Of a DNA stretch of 64,000 nt, positions 12,001 to 29,630 are shown piece by piece. A program made the position numbers and the translations under genes. Position 1 is the stretch's first letter. Every line of letters begins with the position of its first letter. The DNA is taken from NCBI RefSeq assembly GCF_965638725.1, contig NC_134961.1, positions 1,736,001 to 1,800,000 on the forward strand, read 5' to 3'. Origin of the DNA: Aptenodytes patagonicus (lineage: Eukaryota; Chordata; Aves; Sphenisciformes; Spheniscidae). A model generated the notes under the pieces. The model was not told where the DNA came from. It saw only the letters and a list, made by a program, of their open reading frames with translations, and did no database searches.

Positions 12001-15000
12001 GAGTCATAGCCAGCTCTGGGCCAGGCTGGGAGCTGGGACTCTGCTTTCCAGGGCTCCGTGCCCGCTGCCTGCCCTGCTCCCGGTTACACCTGTAAGCGAG
12101 ACACACCGCTCACACACAAGCTCTACATATTCGCACCTCAGGGCTGCTGTCTGATATAGAGGAAAAGGCCAGACTTAACCCACCCACATCTGCCACCTCC
12201 CAGTCTGACTTGAAGCTGGAGACAAAGGTGTCGAGTTTGCTCCAGGCCACCTGCCCCCCAGGTGGCAGCAGCTCCCCTGCGAGGGAGAGAAGGGGAGACC
12301 TGAAACCAGGGTGAGAGCCACTCGGTTCCTCTGGTGGCAGAACTCAACAGGCCACAGATGATTTTTTTAATACATAACACTCTTGGTAAAGTTCATCCTC
12401 ACAGGCTTAAGTGAGAAAGAGCCCAGGAGGTGGTGAGACAAGAGCTTTCCCTGGGAAATAGCCCAGACAGGACAGGACAGATGGAGCTACCATAGCTGTG
12501 TCTATGTGGGGAACTCTGGAAGTGATCACACCATCACCACAGAGGAGATTCCTCTGCCGTGCATGTCCGTGGACAGGAAGGACCCAGGCACTGGGAGCAG
12601 CACACGAATGAGACATTCAGGGGACAAGAAAAGGGCTCCAGGCACTGAACATCTCTCAGGGCATTGAACAGCAGGGCAATTCACCAGAGCAGTTCCCTCA
12701 GCTCCTCCACGTCACTGCGGCCCTCCGCCTGGGGTACAGAGAGAAGCCTTACCTGTGAACCCCTTCTGGCTACCAGATCCTCAGAGGCTGCTACAAACGC
12801 ATGCGCAAAGTACACCCTCCAGACTGCAAAACCCAAGTCCCGGCCCCCACGAGCATGGACTTTGCAATTCACAGCCACCACGCTGGCACTAAGCATCAGC
12901 AGCTCAGCCCCGAATGTGCCCCCCCTGCAGACACGCTGATCTCCGCCCACCGCGAGCTTCCCCAGCACCGCCGCTCGCCCGGCACGTACCGCCTGTAGGC
13001 ATCCAGCCCGACGACGGCCAGGCTGTAGGTTTTGGTGGAGGAGCCCTCCAGACCAGCCAAAGGCAACACTTGGTTCAGGTCAGGCTGACTCGCTGACGGG
13101 GCATTGACAAAACTCTGAAGCAAGACAAATCACACTCAAGTCTGTAGCAGCCTTCCTCTCCGGAACACCCCTCCCCACCTCTGGCAGGACAGCGGGGCCT
13201 TCCAAGGTGCATCTCATCGGTGGGAACGGGCAGGAGCCAGCCTCAGACTGCAGCCGAGAGCGGTGCCTTTGGGCACACACCACAGGCCACATCTGCCAAT
13301 GTCCCGCTGCTTCTTCTGGCTCACCTTTTTTCCCCTGGAGCGTTAGCACTGATCTCCTCACAGACACTGCCTACTCTAGCCTGTCATTCTCTAGTCTTGG
13401 ATGGGGCTGGATGGACTGGGAGCTTCTCGGGGCAGAAGCACAGGCTGCCTAGACAGGTATAAATAAAAGGTTGTAGGACTGCATACAGATGAGAACTAAA
13501 ACAAATCTCTCTGCTTCAAAATGCAGGTGTTTCCAAGGGCTGTGTACTCTGACCATTTCTTTCAAGCAAATCTTTTACGTGCTCCATGAGGATGGAAAAG
13601 CTAAGTGCAAGGAAAGGCAAGTCTGGCCTGCCCAGCTCCCCTCTGAGGAAAGCAGCATCCTCTCCCGGGGTTAAAGGCAGGTGCCTGCGTACCATCCCTA
13701 AAGACCTCCTGCTGTACTCAGATAGGGCTTCTCCCACAGGTTCTCTCCTTTCAAACCACCGTCCTCTGTAACACAGCTTTGTTTCAGGGTGGAGCAAGGG
13801 CAGTTTTGAATGAACCCTCCCTCCCCTTCCGTGTTCACCTGGCAAAGTGACTCTGCCATAGAGCACTTTGTGTAGGTCTGGCTCAGAGGTCTGTATCACC
13901 TGGGTTAGGGAAAAGAGGCGCTTAAGAAAATCTTCCGGCTCTACCAACACCAACACCTCTTTCTCCTCTTCAGTCTTCACCATGGGGCCATCCTAAAGAA
14001 GATGAAATCATTTCCAACACGAGCAGGGGTCCAGCATGAAAGCAGACAGCAAGTCTCCACCTGTGCAGAGCCCACGCTGTAAGAGGCACCAAGACTCGCA
14101 AGGCTACGTCAATACTACGCTGGTGAAAGACATGGCTGAACTGAGAGGTAAAAACCCTCCCCGAACAAGCAGATCAGCGAAGGTGCAAAAATAGCCTGGC
14201 GAGGAAGGCAGTGACAACTGCCGAAGTTGCTACCTAAGACGAAAGGACACAAAATGGCTTTGTCTGCACCGCACACTGTTAGATGACCACGTTATCTGCA
14301 CCTACGTTATCTGTAGTCTATTACATGACCACAGCATCTGCAATGTTTTATCCAGCAATGGCAAAAATTCGAGTTCTGCCTCCGCCTGAAATTCCTGTAG
14401 TGGAGCATGAGAACAGCCTACCTCAGCCTCCACTGCCACGCAGATACCGTTTGACACAGAACCTTCCGAAACCAAGCTGAAATGGGAACCGTATTTGGTA
14501 CCAGAAGGTACCTGCCCTTTCAGGTTCCCAGTAAGTGGGCTTCAAGAAGCAATCACTGGGCTTTCCAAACGAGGGGCCCTGCAGCAAATTTGCCCAGCCT
14601 CTTCCAGACGTGCAGCTGTTGCCCGTGGCAGCATGCCATGCACAGCATCTGGGCTGGAAATGCTGCCGAGTACCCAAGCGAAACCTCTGTAGCGATGACT
14701 TGTAGTGGTCTCATTCTTGCTTACTACAGGTTCCCCGGGCTCACCCTAGAGGTGTGCCTGCCTAAAGCAATGAGATGTAGATGTTTAGGACATTGGCTTT
14801 GGAATAATCTGTGTGAGAATCACACCCAGCTCCATTCCCCAAGCTAACAGGTCACCAGTAATCAGCGTTTCTGAGGCTGATGACTCCAATGCCCGGCCTA
14901 GAGAGGCAAGTCAAAGCTTTCTCCTCACAGCACATCGGTTGTCACCTTGCATGTACAGAGAAGATGAGAAGGACTCACTGGAGTGGACGGAGCGCTTGGC

Positions 15001-17872
15001 ACGTTTCTCCTCCAGGTTATGCTGCAGGGAATTGCCTGAGGCTCAAAAGAGTATTTGCAGTCCAAGGAACTTAAAACCTTCACCCAAGCGTCTGAGCCGG
15101 GATCTTTGAGGAGACCTGTGAGGAGGACAGAACGACGCTGACGTGAGAAAAAGAGGTATTTCATCAGCATTAATCAACAACAACAAAAGCGCAAGTGGAA
15201 AACGAGGAATTCTGCAAGCATGGGAAGTCTGGCTTCCTCCAGCACGTGTGCTTGCTGGCTGGATTGTTAACCAAGTTATTGACATCATCACTGACCATCT
15301 CTGCAGGCACCTATAAAGTTGTCCTTCTTCACTCCAGCCAAGTACCTGGACAGTGACAGGCAATTTGCCACAATGACTGTAAAAATCAGCTCGTGCATTC
15401 TAGGTTACTAACGGCAAACTTTCAAAGCCGGCTCTTCCATTCCCCCAAGAACAAATTTTATTAAATTTGTAGAAACTTAATTATTTTTGAAATAGCTCTC
15501 TCTGTGAAAGAAGACTGAAATTAGCCAACAGGCCAAGCAGTTCGTAGCTAGGAAGCTGGGTTTCACCACCCGTGCATGGCCCCGACAGACCTCCCTCGAT
15601 GCTCACTTCAGCCCCGTTCCCATCACTCTTGGGCACGCTGCTACTCCAGCAGCCGGGCTGGACACACACGTGGATGTCACCGGGGAGCCCACGGAGAACG
15701 TGCTCTTAATTACTGGCTCTGCAAGTACTGTCAATCGTAGCTAAGGTGAGTCGACACCATCCGTTAGGCACCTTCCTTACAGCTGTCTGTAACCTCGTCA
15801 AGCCAAGCGTTTGGACGGTTTTCTTTGACAGATACCTGCTCTAGACTGAGTTTATTTGAGACGTTTCAACAAAACAGCACAGCTGTTTCTAAGAATGCAA
15901 GGGGAGGGTTAACAACATGCTGCTTGTCCATGTTAAAAATATCAACACCTTGTTTGATGAGGGCGCTTTGCCAGCGGGACCGCCCGGCCCAGCCCCAGGC
16001 TGCTCCCTGGGGCAGGACGGACCTCAGGGCGCAGGGCTGGGTGCTGCAGGCACAGGACAGGCAGAGAGCTCCTCCGTGCTGCCTGCGCTCCCTCTGCCGG
16101 CACCCGGGAAGAGGAGGAGAAAAGCCTCTGGCTGGCGCAGCAGTGAGGTAAGGGGTGGAGAGGAGGGTTGGGAAGGCAGGAACGGGGCAGAAGAGATGAG
16201 CAAGAACTAAACTGATCAGCACCAGGACAGAGGGGAATGTGAAACCCAGGGGCAGAGAGAAACTCTGAGGACTTGGTGGGTGCTGATACAATCGCCACAG
16301 TGGAGTTTTAAAAGCGAAAATCACAGGGTATTTTCTCTGGTGGGCTGTGCGTTACACCAGCCAGCCTGCCTCACCAGGCTGACCCTGCTCAAACGGGATC
16401 GCTCACCTGGAGAAAGGCCGAGAAAATATACTTCTGGAACCTCCACCACCTCCCAAGCACCGGCTGTACCCACGACTTCACAGCAAATTCCACAACAGAA
16501 CAGATGACAGCATTTATCCTACAGAGACTTTTCTACTGGCAGAATAATAAAGACAACAACAGGACTGTGTTGGAGCAAACAGGGCGATGAACGGGCCGGC
16601 AGCCCTGCTCCGCCTGGGACAGGGGATTAGAAACACGCTCCAGGCAGTCAGATGTGTCAGAGGATCAGCAGCGGCACTTGCGAGTGCCGGGAAAGAGCCA
16701 GGATCCCAGGGACACGCTGGCGGCCAGCGCTGCAAGATAAGCCACCTCATTTTCTGCCAAGGAAGCTCCGTGCCGTGACCTATGGAGTCCTGATGCCCTG
16801 AACGTCCTCCCTGACCAGGCAGAGCAGCTCTGGAAGCAGACCCAGCCCTCTGTGAGGCACCTGGAGAACATATTTCAGGCACTGGTATTTCCAGAGGCTT
16901 ATCTTGGAGCTGTCCCAAGAAGCGAGTTCCAGATAGGCAACTGCCCTGCCCGAGCAGGCGACCGAGCTTGGGACTGCAGGTCTTCTTATCTCTTCATAAC
17001 GACCCTTGAGGACGTGAGCAAATTAACAGCCGGGAGCTCGCCGCCCCAGAACTAGGTCAGAAACACACGCTCTATAAAGACGAGCTCCCAGAGCCCTCCG
17101 GGGCTGAAGCGTTGCCCTTCCGCTTCTGCAACAAGGCCCGGAGAAGTTCAGAGCTCATTTTCCAGAGGTGCCAGCCTGGGCCTGTCAGCCCCGGAGCTGG
17201 CGGGTTGGTCCTCTCTCCAGGATGCTCAGGAACAAGGCGGGGACCACAGCAGCTGCCCGCTGCAGTCTAACCACAGCTAGTCTGCAGTCACGACAGCAAC
17301 GACAGAGATAACGAAGCCGAAAGAGCCCGATAAACAGCCAGGGGGCCGTGTGGGCCCCAGGCCAAGGGCCCAGGAGCAGCTCGGACGTAAGGGCTCAGAG
17401 GGGACAGCCGGGCAGCCAGGAGGCCCCGGGCGTCCCACCCCCCACAGGTAGAGCCCGGCCCCCCCCGGGCCGCCCCAGCGGGCTCGGCCTCCCCGGGCCC
17501 CCGCCGCCCACCTGGGTCGGCGCACACCTCCATCAGCCGCAGGCACCGCTCCGGCCGCAGGAGCCGCCACGCTGCCGCCGCCTCCCGCCGCCGCCGCTTC
17601 TCCAGCGCCTCCTGCTCCTTCCGCCGCTCCCGCTCCCGCCTCCTGGCTGCGGCCTCCCCGGGGGCCCTCCGCCGCCTCGGCCGGCTGGCCGGGCCCGCCG
17701 CGGGAGGGGAGTCGGCCGGGCCCGCCGCGGGAGGGGAGCCGGTCGCCGTCGTCGCCGCCGCCGCCCCGGGGCCGTGGGGCTCGGGCTCGCTCTCGGGCTC
17801 CGACTCGGAGACCGCCCAGGCGGCGGCTCGCCGGGCCGCAAGCCCCGGGCCGCGCCGCTCGCTCCCAGCCAT
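9083..17872 (-). CDS. EME2: EME2, MUS81-associated structure-specific endonuclease subunit
   Basis: Eight exons on the complement: 17512-17872, 14979-15115, 13900-13992, 12990-13114, 11984-12089, 11065-11180, 10412-10601 and 9083-9253. All have GT/AG ends and matching phases, giving 432 aa. Residues 1-120 are a low-complexity, Arg/Ala/Pro-rich leader ending in WRLLRPERCLRLMEVC. Then come LLKDPGSDAWVKVLSSLDC, EKEVLVLVEPEDFLKRLFSL, YSLAVVGLDAYR, VVLQLWGNTEVLFLDTWQEF and FNRVSPATAAAIAEAYPSP. The C-terminal tail is RVGPDLSRRIYLFMVSTDPD. This order matches the XPF/MUS81-family subunit EME2, which lacks its own catalytic motif and pairs with MUS81 to cut forks and branched DNA in the nucleus. EME1 is the alternative, but the SPSB3/NME3 neighbourhood argues for EME2. 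The ATG at 17872 was chosen as the first in-frame ATG; the frame stays open upstream without one. Confidence 0.93.
17688..17741 (-). repeat. 27-bp tandem repeat inside EME2 exon 1
   Basis: Two adjacent 27-bp units (17688-17714 and 17715-17741) differ at one base. The length is a multiple of three, so it encodes two copies of the nine-residue unit DSPPAAGPA in the disordered N-terminal part of EME2. Confidence 0.85.
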
Positions 17873-18058
17873 GGCCGAGCGCCGGCGGCCGGGCCCCGCC
17901 CGTTGCCACGGGAACGGGGACAGCGCCACCCTCTATCGGCCCCGCCGCTCCTCAACCTCGGCACGATCGTTCCGCCGGGGGCGGGTGCCGGGGCGGCCCA
18001 GGGGCGCTGAGAGCGCGCGGCGGGGCGGGAGCGCGCCCCCTTTAAGAGCGGCGCCGCC
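17873..18058. promoter_or_regulatory. Shared EME2/NME3 bidirectional promoter region
   Basis: Only 186 bp separate the divergent start codons of EME2 (17872, minus) and NME3 (18059, plus). The gap is very GC- and CpG-rich with no repeat. I see no TATA box at a usual distance; CCTTTAAGAGCGGC lies just before the NME3 start. Both 5' UTRs must be very short or begin in this gap. Confidence 0.75.
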
Positions 18059-21000
18059 ATGATCTGCCTGGTGCTGGGCCTCTTCGCCGGCCTCTTCCAG
18101 AGCGGTGCGGGCCGGGCCGGGACCCCCCTGCCCCTTGTCCAACCTCCCCCCCGCGGCTGAGGGCCCGGGGCTGGGCCGGGCCCCCGCTCCCCCTGTGCCC
18201 CCGCGGCTGAGGGCCCGGGTTGGGGTCCTCCCCCCCCCCCTCACGCCTCCGCCCTCTCCTTGCAGCCTGCAGCGCGGCCAACGAGCGCACCTTCGTGGCC
18301 GTCAAACCGGACGGGGTCCAGCGGCACCTGGTCGGGGAGATCATCCGGCGGTTCGAGAGGAAGGGCCTGCAGCTGGTAGGGCTGAAGCTCCTGCAGGTGA
18401 GCGGCCCGGCCCGGCCGGTACCGCTGCTGCCAGGGCGGGGGGCGTCCCTGGCGCCGAGGGGCCCAGGCGGGAGCAAGGCCCCTGCGGCCCCGGCTCTGCT
18501 GGTAACTCCCGGGGGGTTTCTGCCTGCCTGCCAGCTTGTACAGCCTGCTGTTGTCACTCGGGCACCAGATCCTCACGGGTCAGAGGGGTGTTGGCACCCA
18601 GGTGCCTAAACTGCTTCTGGAGGAGTGATTCCCGCTGTGGGGAGCATGCCTGCCCGGGGCATGCCGTCCGTGCTCCAGGGCTTTTGTACGTGGCTGTTGT
18701 AAGCTGGCTGTTGTTGGTCCTCTGACCTAGAAGCTTCTCCCTTCCCTGTGTCAGGCCTCGGCAAAGTAAAGCTGTTTCACTCCTGGAAGTGAGCGTCTGT
18801 GCAGGAGCTTAATTGTAACGCGCGCTGTCCAGCTTCAACGACATCTCTCTGGTGTAGACCTTGCCCAAACCCCCACGGGGTCAGAGCAGACTAAGCTTTG
18901 TGCTCTTTGTGCTCAGGCCTCGGAGGAGCTGCTGAAAGAGCACTACATCGCCCTTCGTGACCGTCCCTTCTACAGCCAGCTGGTGAAGTACATGAGCTCT
19001 GGGCCTGTGGTGGCCATGGTGAGTGCTGGCCAGGCTCTCCAGAACCAAGGAACAGAAAGTAAGGGCAATGTTTAAGCAGCGTGGGCTTGCGGTACGATGG
19101 AAACAAGGTGGCCTCTCTCTTCAGAGGGCCTCTTGAAGCTGTACTGAACTGCAGGGACATTTTCTGTGGTAAATTAAATCCACAGACAATTTTGATTATT
19201 TTCCAAAATCAACTTTTGAAGACTATTTACAGAGAGACCCTTTCCTGTCTCTCACCCAGGTGGATCAGATGGGGAATTTAGAGGACAGACGATAGGATCT
19301 GCTGGGGGCAGTTGTGCAAGCTGATTCTTGTTCTGCTGTCACGTAGGTCTGGCAGGGCCTGGATGTGGTCAAGACAGTTCGCACGATGATTGGGGAGACC
19401 AACCCAGCCGAATCCAGGCCTGGCACCATCCGAGGAGACTTCTGCATTGAAGTCAGCAAGTGAGAGCTTTGGCTTTTTGTTCCCTCAGTAGTTCAGGGCA
19501 TCCTGTCCAGGCATTCCTGCGCAAGGCCTGCCCGAGCCACGCGAGTCTGCATGCGCAGAGCAGTGCTTCTCCCTTCTGTGCTCGCATCAGAGCTGACTCC
19601 CTCTGACGGCTTGCAGAGCAGCCCTGGCAGGAGGTGCTGACCTCTGCCTCCTGGGGTTGGCTTTGCCAGAAGGAGGAGCCTGGGTTTGTGTCTTTAACCC
19701 CACACAGCGCTACAGGCTTGGGGAAGAGTGGCTGGAAAGCTGCCTGTCGGAAAAGGACCTGGGGGTGCTGGTCGACAGCCGGCTGAACATGAGCCGGCAG
19801 TGTGCCCAGGCGGCCAAGAAGGCCAATGGCGTCCTGGCCTGTATCAGAAACAGTGTGGCCAGCAGGAGTAGGGAAGTGATCGTGCCCCTGTACTCTTTGC
19901 ACTGGTGAGGCCGCCACCTCGAATACTGTGTTCAGTTTTGGGCCCCTCACTACAAGAAGGACGTCGAGGTGTTAGAGCGTGTCCAGAGAAGGGCAACGAG
20001 GCTGGTGAGGGGTCTGGAGAACAAGTCTGATGAGGAGCGGCTGAGGGAACTGGGGTTGTTCAGCCTGGAGAAGAGGAGGCTGAGGGGAGACCTCATCGCT
20101 CTCTACAACTACCTGAAAGGAGGTTGTAGCGAGGTGGGGGTCGGTCTCTTCTCCCAAGTAACAGGCGATAGGACGAGGGGAAATGGCCTCAAGTTGCGCC
20201 AGGGGAGGTTTAGATTGGACGTGAGGAAAAATGTCTTTACTGAAAGAGTGGTTAAACATTGGAACAGGCTGCCCAGGGAAGTGGTTGAGTCCCCATCCCT
20301 GGAGGTATTTAAAAGACGAGTAGATGAGGCGCTTAGGGACATGGTTTAGTGGGCATGGTGGTGTTGGGTCGATGGTTGGACTCGATGATCTTAGAGGTCT
20401 TTTCCAACCTCAGTGATTCTATGATTCCTGCCTCCTGAGGCCTTCTCTGTTGAAAGCGTGTGGGGTTTGCTTGTCTCTTGCTTCAGGGAATCGGGACTGT
20501 CAGACTGAAGAGGAAGGGAGGAGCCCTCTCAGTCCTTTCCTGGGGGAGCAGGGCACCTGGAGAGCTGCTCTAGCTCCACCGGGCATCTGAGTCTGTAACG
20601 AAAGCCAAGCGGGAGCTCTACATGCGCTAGGGCTCTTCACCAGTGAAGATCCACCGGCTGTGACCTCGGGTGGCTGCAGCCCTCGTGGATTAGGTTTCTG
20701 TTCCACGGTGTCTGACACCAAACCTGCTTCAATGGACCTGCCTTGGCAAAAGGAGTGAGGGAAATCTGGAGGCAAAACTTGAATTACTGACATAAAACCA
20801 AGGCAAACCCCAGATCAACAGCCACTTGCAGCTCCTCCTGTAGCAAACAAATGGTTCCTCATCACAGGAGGAAGGAGTGCTGGGAACTGACAGCTCCTGC
20901 ACATCCATGACCTAAGCCGTGTTCAGCCACGAACAGCCCGAGCTGGAAGGAGGAGGGCTGTGCGGTCGGAAAGAGTATTGTAGGATGCGACTGGCTCAAT

Positions 21001-21220
21001 CGGTTTAATTAAATTGGTCAAGGTGAAACTTTCCAAGCTGCAGCTGCCCTCTCCTGCCTTTCTCTGCTTAGTCCCGGCTGATCCCTTTCTTCTTCCCCAC
21101 AGGAATGTGATCCACGGCAGCGACTCGGTTGAGAGTGCCCGGCAGGAGATCTCCCTCTGGTTCCGCCCGGAGGAGCTGACTTGCTGGGAGAACACGGCCG
21201 AGCACTGGATCTACGCGTGA
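18059..21220 (+). CDS. NME3: NME3, nucleoside diphosphate kinase 3
   Basis: Exons: 18059-18104, 18266-18396, 18917-19018, 19347-19459 and 21103-21220 (TGA), encoding 169 aa, the normal length of vertebrate NME3. The short hydrophobic N-terminus [13 protein letters not shown] is typical of this paralogue and is known as its membrane/mitochondrial outer membrane anchor. The kinase fold follows: [20 protein letters not shown], then [35 protein letters not shown], and the active-site motif [12 protein letters not shown], whose His is residue 135 and is phosphorylated in catalysis. All catalytic elements look intact. The enzyme moves phosphate from ATP to other NDPs. Intron 4 is enlarged by a CR1. 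The gene is head-to-head with EME2. No convincing poly(A) signal is close to the stop; AATAAA at 22534-22539 is a distant candidate. Confidence 0.96.
18148..18219 (+). repeat. Short direct repeat in NME3 intron 1
   Basis: A 20-odd-bp GC-rich unit containing CCGCGGCTGAGGGCCCGGG occurs at about 18148-18169 and again at 18198-18219, 50 bp apart. It is probably a local slippage product. Confidence 0.6.
19680..20428 (+). mobile_element. CR1 LINE 3' part in NME3 intron 4
   Basis: The translation gives the C-terminal CR1 signature: [17 protein letters not shown], then [17 protein letters not shown] and [14 protein letters not shown]. The element ends with GTGATTCTATGATTCC. It is strongly 5'-truncated: only the end of ORF2 and the 3' UTR remain. 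One frame break separates the two coding pieces near 19908. The left edge is approximate. Confidence 0.92.
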
Positions 21221-22551
21221 GAAGGGCAGCCCGAGGGAAGTATGTCTTCCTGCCTGGGCACGGGGCGTTTCCATCCATTTCATCGCAGCCGCTTGGACTG
21301 GCTGTGGATCCTGCTGCGGTGTCGCGTGCTGCGGGGGTTTCTGTTCTGCGTGTGGGTGGAGGGGTCCTGGGAGCCGGTCTGTGTGTGTAACTCTGCGGCT
21401 CAGCTCCCTGCAAGAGTAGCCACTTCTTTTCTTTCTCTCTCTGCTATCGTAAGTAGTTGGTGTATTGTTGCTCTGTTCGCTGCAGCATCTTCAATCCCAA
21501 GTAGCTCAAGGTGGTTTACTGAAGTGAAAGCTGGGCTCTGTGCCTGTTCCTGTGCGTTCTCAGACCTGCCTGGCGCAGGAGAACGTGTGCTCCTCGCCGC
21601 TGGGAGAGGTGCTCCGGTCACTGCAAGGTGATGCGATCGATACCATCTACCTGCATTTCTGTAAGGTTCTTCACCAAGGGCTTTTAAATAAGAATTAGGC
21701 TGCTATGGGATAAGGGGGAAAGTTCCCTCCTGGGGGAAGAGCTCGTTCCAAGACAAGGAATGAAGGACAGGATGAAGTGCTCGCTCTCCCTTGGTGGGAG
21801 CTCTGCGTGCCAGGGCTGGTGCAAGTTCACCCGGCTTCAGATGTGATTAGCGAGTCCGTGGAAGGACGATTCGCCAGACGCTGTTAAATGCACAGTGTCT
21901 CTGGCTCCGGGTGCTGGGAGCGGCTTCTCCAGGTCTGCTCTGGTTCTCCGCGGGCCTCCGCTGCTGGCTGCACGGCCCCTGGCCTGACCCAGCACGGTCA
22001 GTCTCATGCTGTACTTCCACGGCAACTGACGCACGCCAGGGAAGCGGCAGCACTGTGCAAACTACAGGAACAGAAGGGGGAAGAGTGGGGTGGGGAAGGA
22101 TTTGTAGATTTGGGGCTCAGGAAGGACTAGGAGGACTATTTAGTCCTCTCTTGTGCGCAGTGCAGGCTGTGGAGTCCTGGCACAGAGCTCTGGCAGATCC
22201 TGAGATCTTCCTTGTCTGACAGTGGAGCTGTCAGCTCCCTGCCGGGAGGGTTTCGGGAACAGTTGGACAACACCTTGACCCTGCTGTGAGCTCTCCCTGG
22301 AACATCAAACTCCTCCGAGCTGTGTTGTGTCCGAGCTCCCTGCGCAGCCTTGCCGGAGCGTAAGGGCAGGGGCAGCGACGTTGCACCCTGCCGCGGAACA
22401 GGGGCACGGTTAAACCCAGGGAACAAGGTCCCCCGGGGCTTTCCTGTGTGCAGGCTCAGATGTTTTGCCCGTCTCTCTCCAGCTCCCCAGCTTCGTAGCT
22501 GTGGGGAACGAGTGCGGTTCTCTGGGGGCAGAGAATAAACTCGCCCGCGCT
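21221..22551. other. NME3 3' flank and spacer before the UBN1-A promoter
   Basis: No exon recognised. A weak CR1-like piece near 21625-21670 could be read as IYLHFCKVLHQG (compare the CR1 motif IYLDFCKAFD); it is too short to be sure. An AATAAA at 22534-22539 may serve NME3. The duplicated UBN1 block starts at about 22552. Confidence 0.45.
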
Positions 22552-23096
22552 CCCCGCTCCGGGCTGGCCCCGAGGGTGGCGGGGCCGAGCCGGGAAGCGC
22601 CAGCAGCGGCCCAGGAACGAGTGCTGAGGGGACGGAGGGTCTCCCTCCGGTGACCGGGGCTTTCCTCCGCTGCCGCAGCCAGAGCTGCTCCTGCCTCCAG
22701 GGCCTTCTCCGGGCGGCCGGTGACGGCTCTAAACACGTCCCAGGTTCCGCTTGTTCCCGTAACTCGTCCAGTAGCTTGTTTTATAATAAACTCGGGAGTC
22801 CCATTGTCTCTCCCGCCGCTTCTTTTCCCCAGGGAGCGGGAGGGCGGAGGGGGCGGTGGCCGGCGCCCGGGTGGCTTTGGCTGCGCTGAGGGGGACGCGA
22901 GCGAGCGTCGCCGGCGCCGGGCCGCCATCTTGCCCCTCTCGCCGCCGCGCGAGGGCTGCCGCAGGTGCGAGGGCGGCACCCGCGGCGGAGGGGCGGCGGG
23001 GATAGGCCCACCCTCGTGACGCGCGCCCGGCCGGTGGCGGGGGGGGGCGTGGCTTCAGTGCGAGGGCAACGCCCCCCCCGGAGTCAGTCGGCGCCG
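22552..23096 (+). promoter_or_regulatory. UBN1-A promoter CpG island and 5' UTR exon, altered
   Basis: A GC-rich island ends in GAGTCAGTCGGCGCCG followed by the donor GTGAGTGCGG at 23097, matching the UBN1-B first exon but shorter. It contains a perfect YY1-type core (GCCGCCATCTTG, 22921-22932). It lacks the inverted CCAAT box and the CACGTGACGTGG element of the B promoter. The stretch aligning with B's CTCF-like motif reads GGGCAACGCCCCCCCCGG here. Whether it is still active cannot be told from sequence. Confidence 0.6.
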
Positions 23097-23776
23097 GTGA
23101 GTGCGGGCTGGCCCCGCCCCCGCCCGGCCAGCGGCGTCCCGCGCTCCCCCCTCGGCCCCGCGGCCGGCCGGGGCCCCCCCTCGGCCCCGGGGACCCCGTT
23201 CTCCTCAGCGCGGCCGGGGCTCCCTCCGGCGGCGCAGCCAGCCCCCGGGCTCCCCTCAGCACCCCGCGGGTGCTGGGGACGGGGTCGCTCTCCCGGGGCC
23301 GGAGGGGAGCCCCGAGGGCGCGGGACGTCGCCGGCGGGTGCCCCCGAGGCCGGCCTGCTCCGGGGCCCGTCGGTTTAACGGTGTTTCGGGCGGAGTTCCG
23401 AGGGTGCGGGGGGTCTCGGCGGAGCCTTCCGCGCTTCCCTTCCCGGCGGGGAGAGGGGGGGGCGGCCGGGGGGAGCTCGGGTCGGGTCGGAGGGCAGCGA
23501 GGAGGGGCCGGTGCGGGGTGTCCGGGCCCCCGTGCGGCGGGAGAGCTGCTGGCCGGAGCGGAGCCCTGGCCCGAGGCGGTGCAGCCCGGGCCGGCGCTTC
23601 TGCCCGGGGCCGCTGGGCCGTGTCCCCGCAAGTCTGGTTCGGTTTCCTCGACAGCTGTAGTTCCTCCAGCCTGTGGGAATGGAGCGGTGTGGCGTTGAGA
23701 GAGAGACGTGGGGGTGGGCAGAAGCGACAGCGTGGGGGCTGCCAGCGTTGGAGGGAATTCTGGTCCGAGGGTTGAC

Positions 23777-23808
23777 GTCTGTCTGTCTGTCTGTCTGTCT
23801 TTCTGTCT
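23777..23808 (+). repeat. GTCT microsatellite, UBN1-A 5' region
   Basis: A short (GTCT)n array with one interruption, just upstream of the UBN1-A start codon. The same array is at 35595-35626 in copy B, with the same unit count by eye. Confidence 0.85.
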
Positions 23809-24019
23809 TCCTTCCTCTGTAATGATGGCAGCAAGCGCCAGCAGCACGGGCCTTTGTCGTTTCCCAAGAAAACTTCAAACCCAAACGCCTCGTTCCACTG
23901 CCATCGTTCTCAGTTGTCCTTAACCAGCCGGTGAAACCCATAACCTGTGCAGCTGGGGCAGACCTTTTCTGATGCAATGGGAACTATGCCGTGAGGACTG
24001 GTCAGACCTGGCCGTAGCC

Positions 24020-29630
<5,611 letters not shown>

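Noticed and set aside
14283-14480. Short plus-strand frame in EME2 intron 2 that reads like a small protein
   Set aside because: No recognisable domain, and it sits between two well-supported EME2 exons on the other strand.
17348-18010. Plus-strand open frame opposite EME2 exon 1
   Set aside because: It is the antisense shadow of the Ala/Arg/Pro-rich EME2 exon.
22729-23100. UBN1-A promoter as an unrelated second CpG island
   Set aside because: It shares the sequence around the 5' UTR exon donor (GAGTCAGTCGGCG, then GTGAGTGCGG) and both flanks with the UBN1-B island, so it is a diverged copy.
22729-23847. Minus-strand open frame of about 372 codons over the UBN1-A promoter
   Set aside because: Same GC-rich effect; Pro/Arg-rich with no family resemblance.
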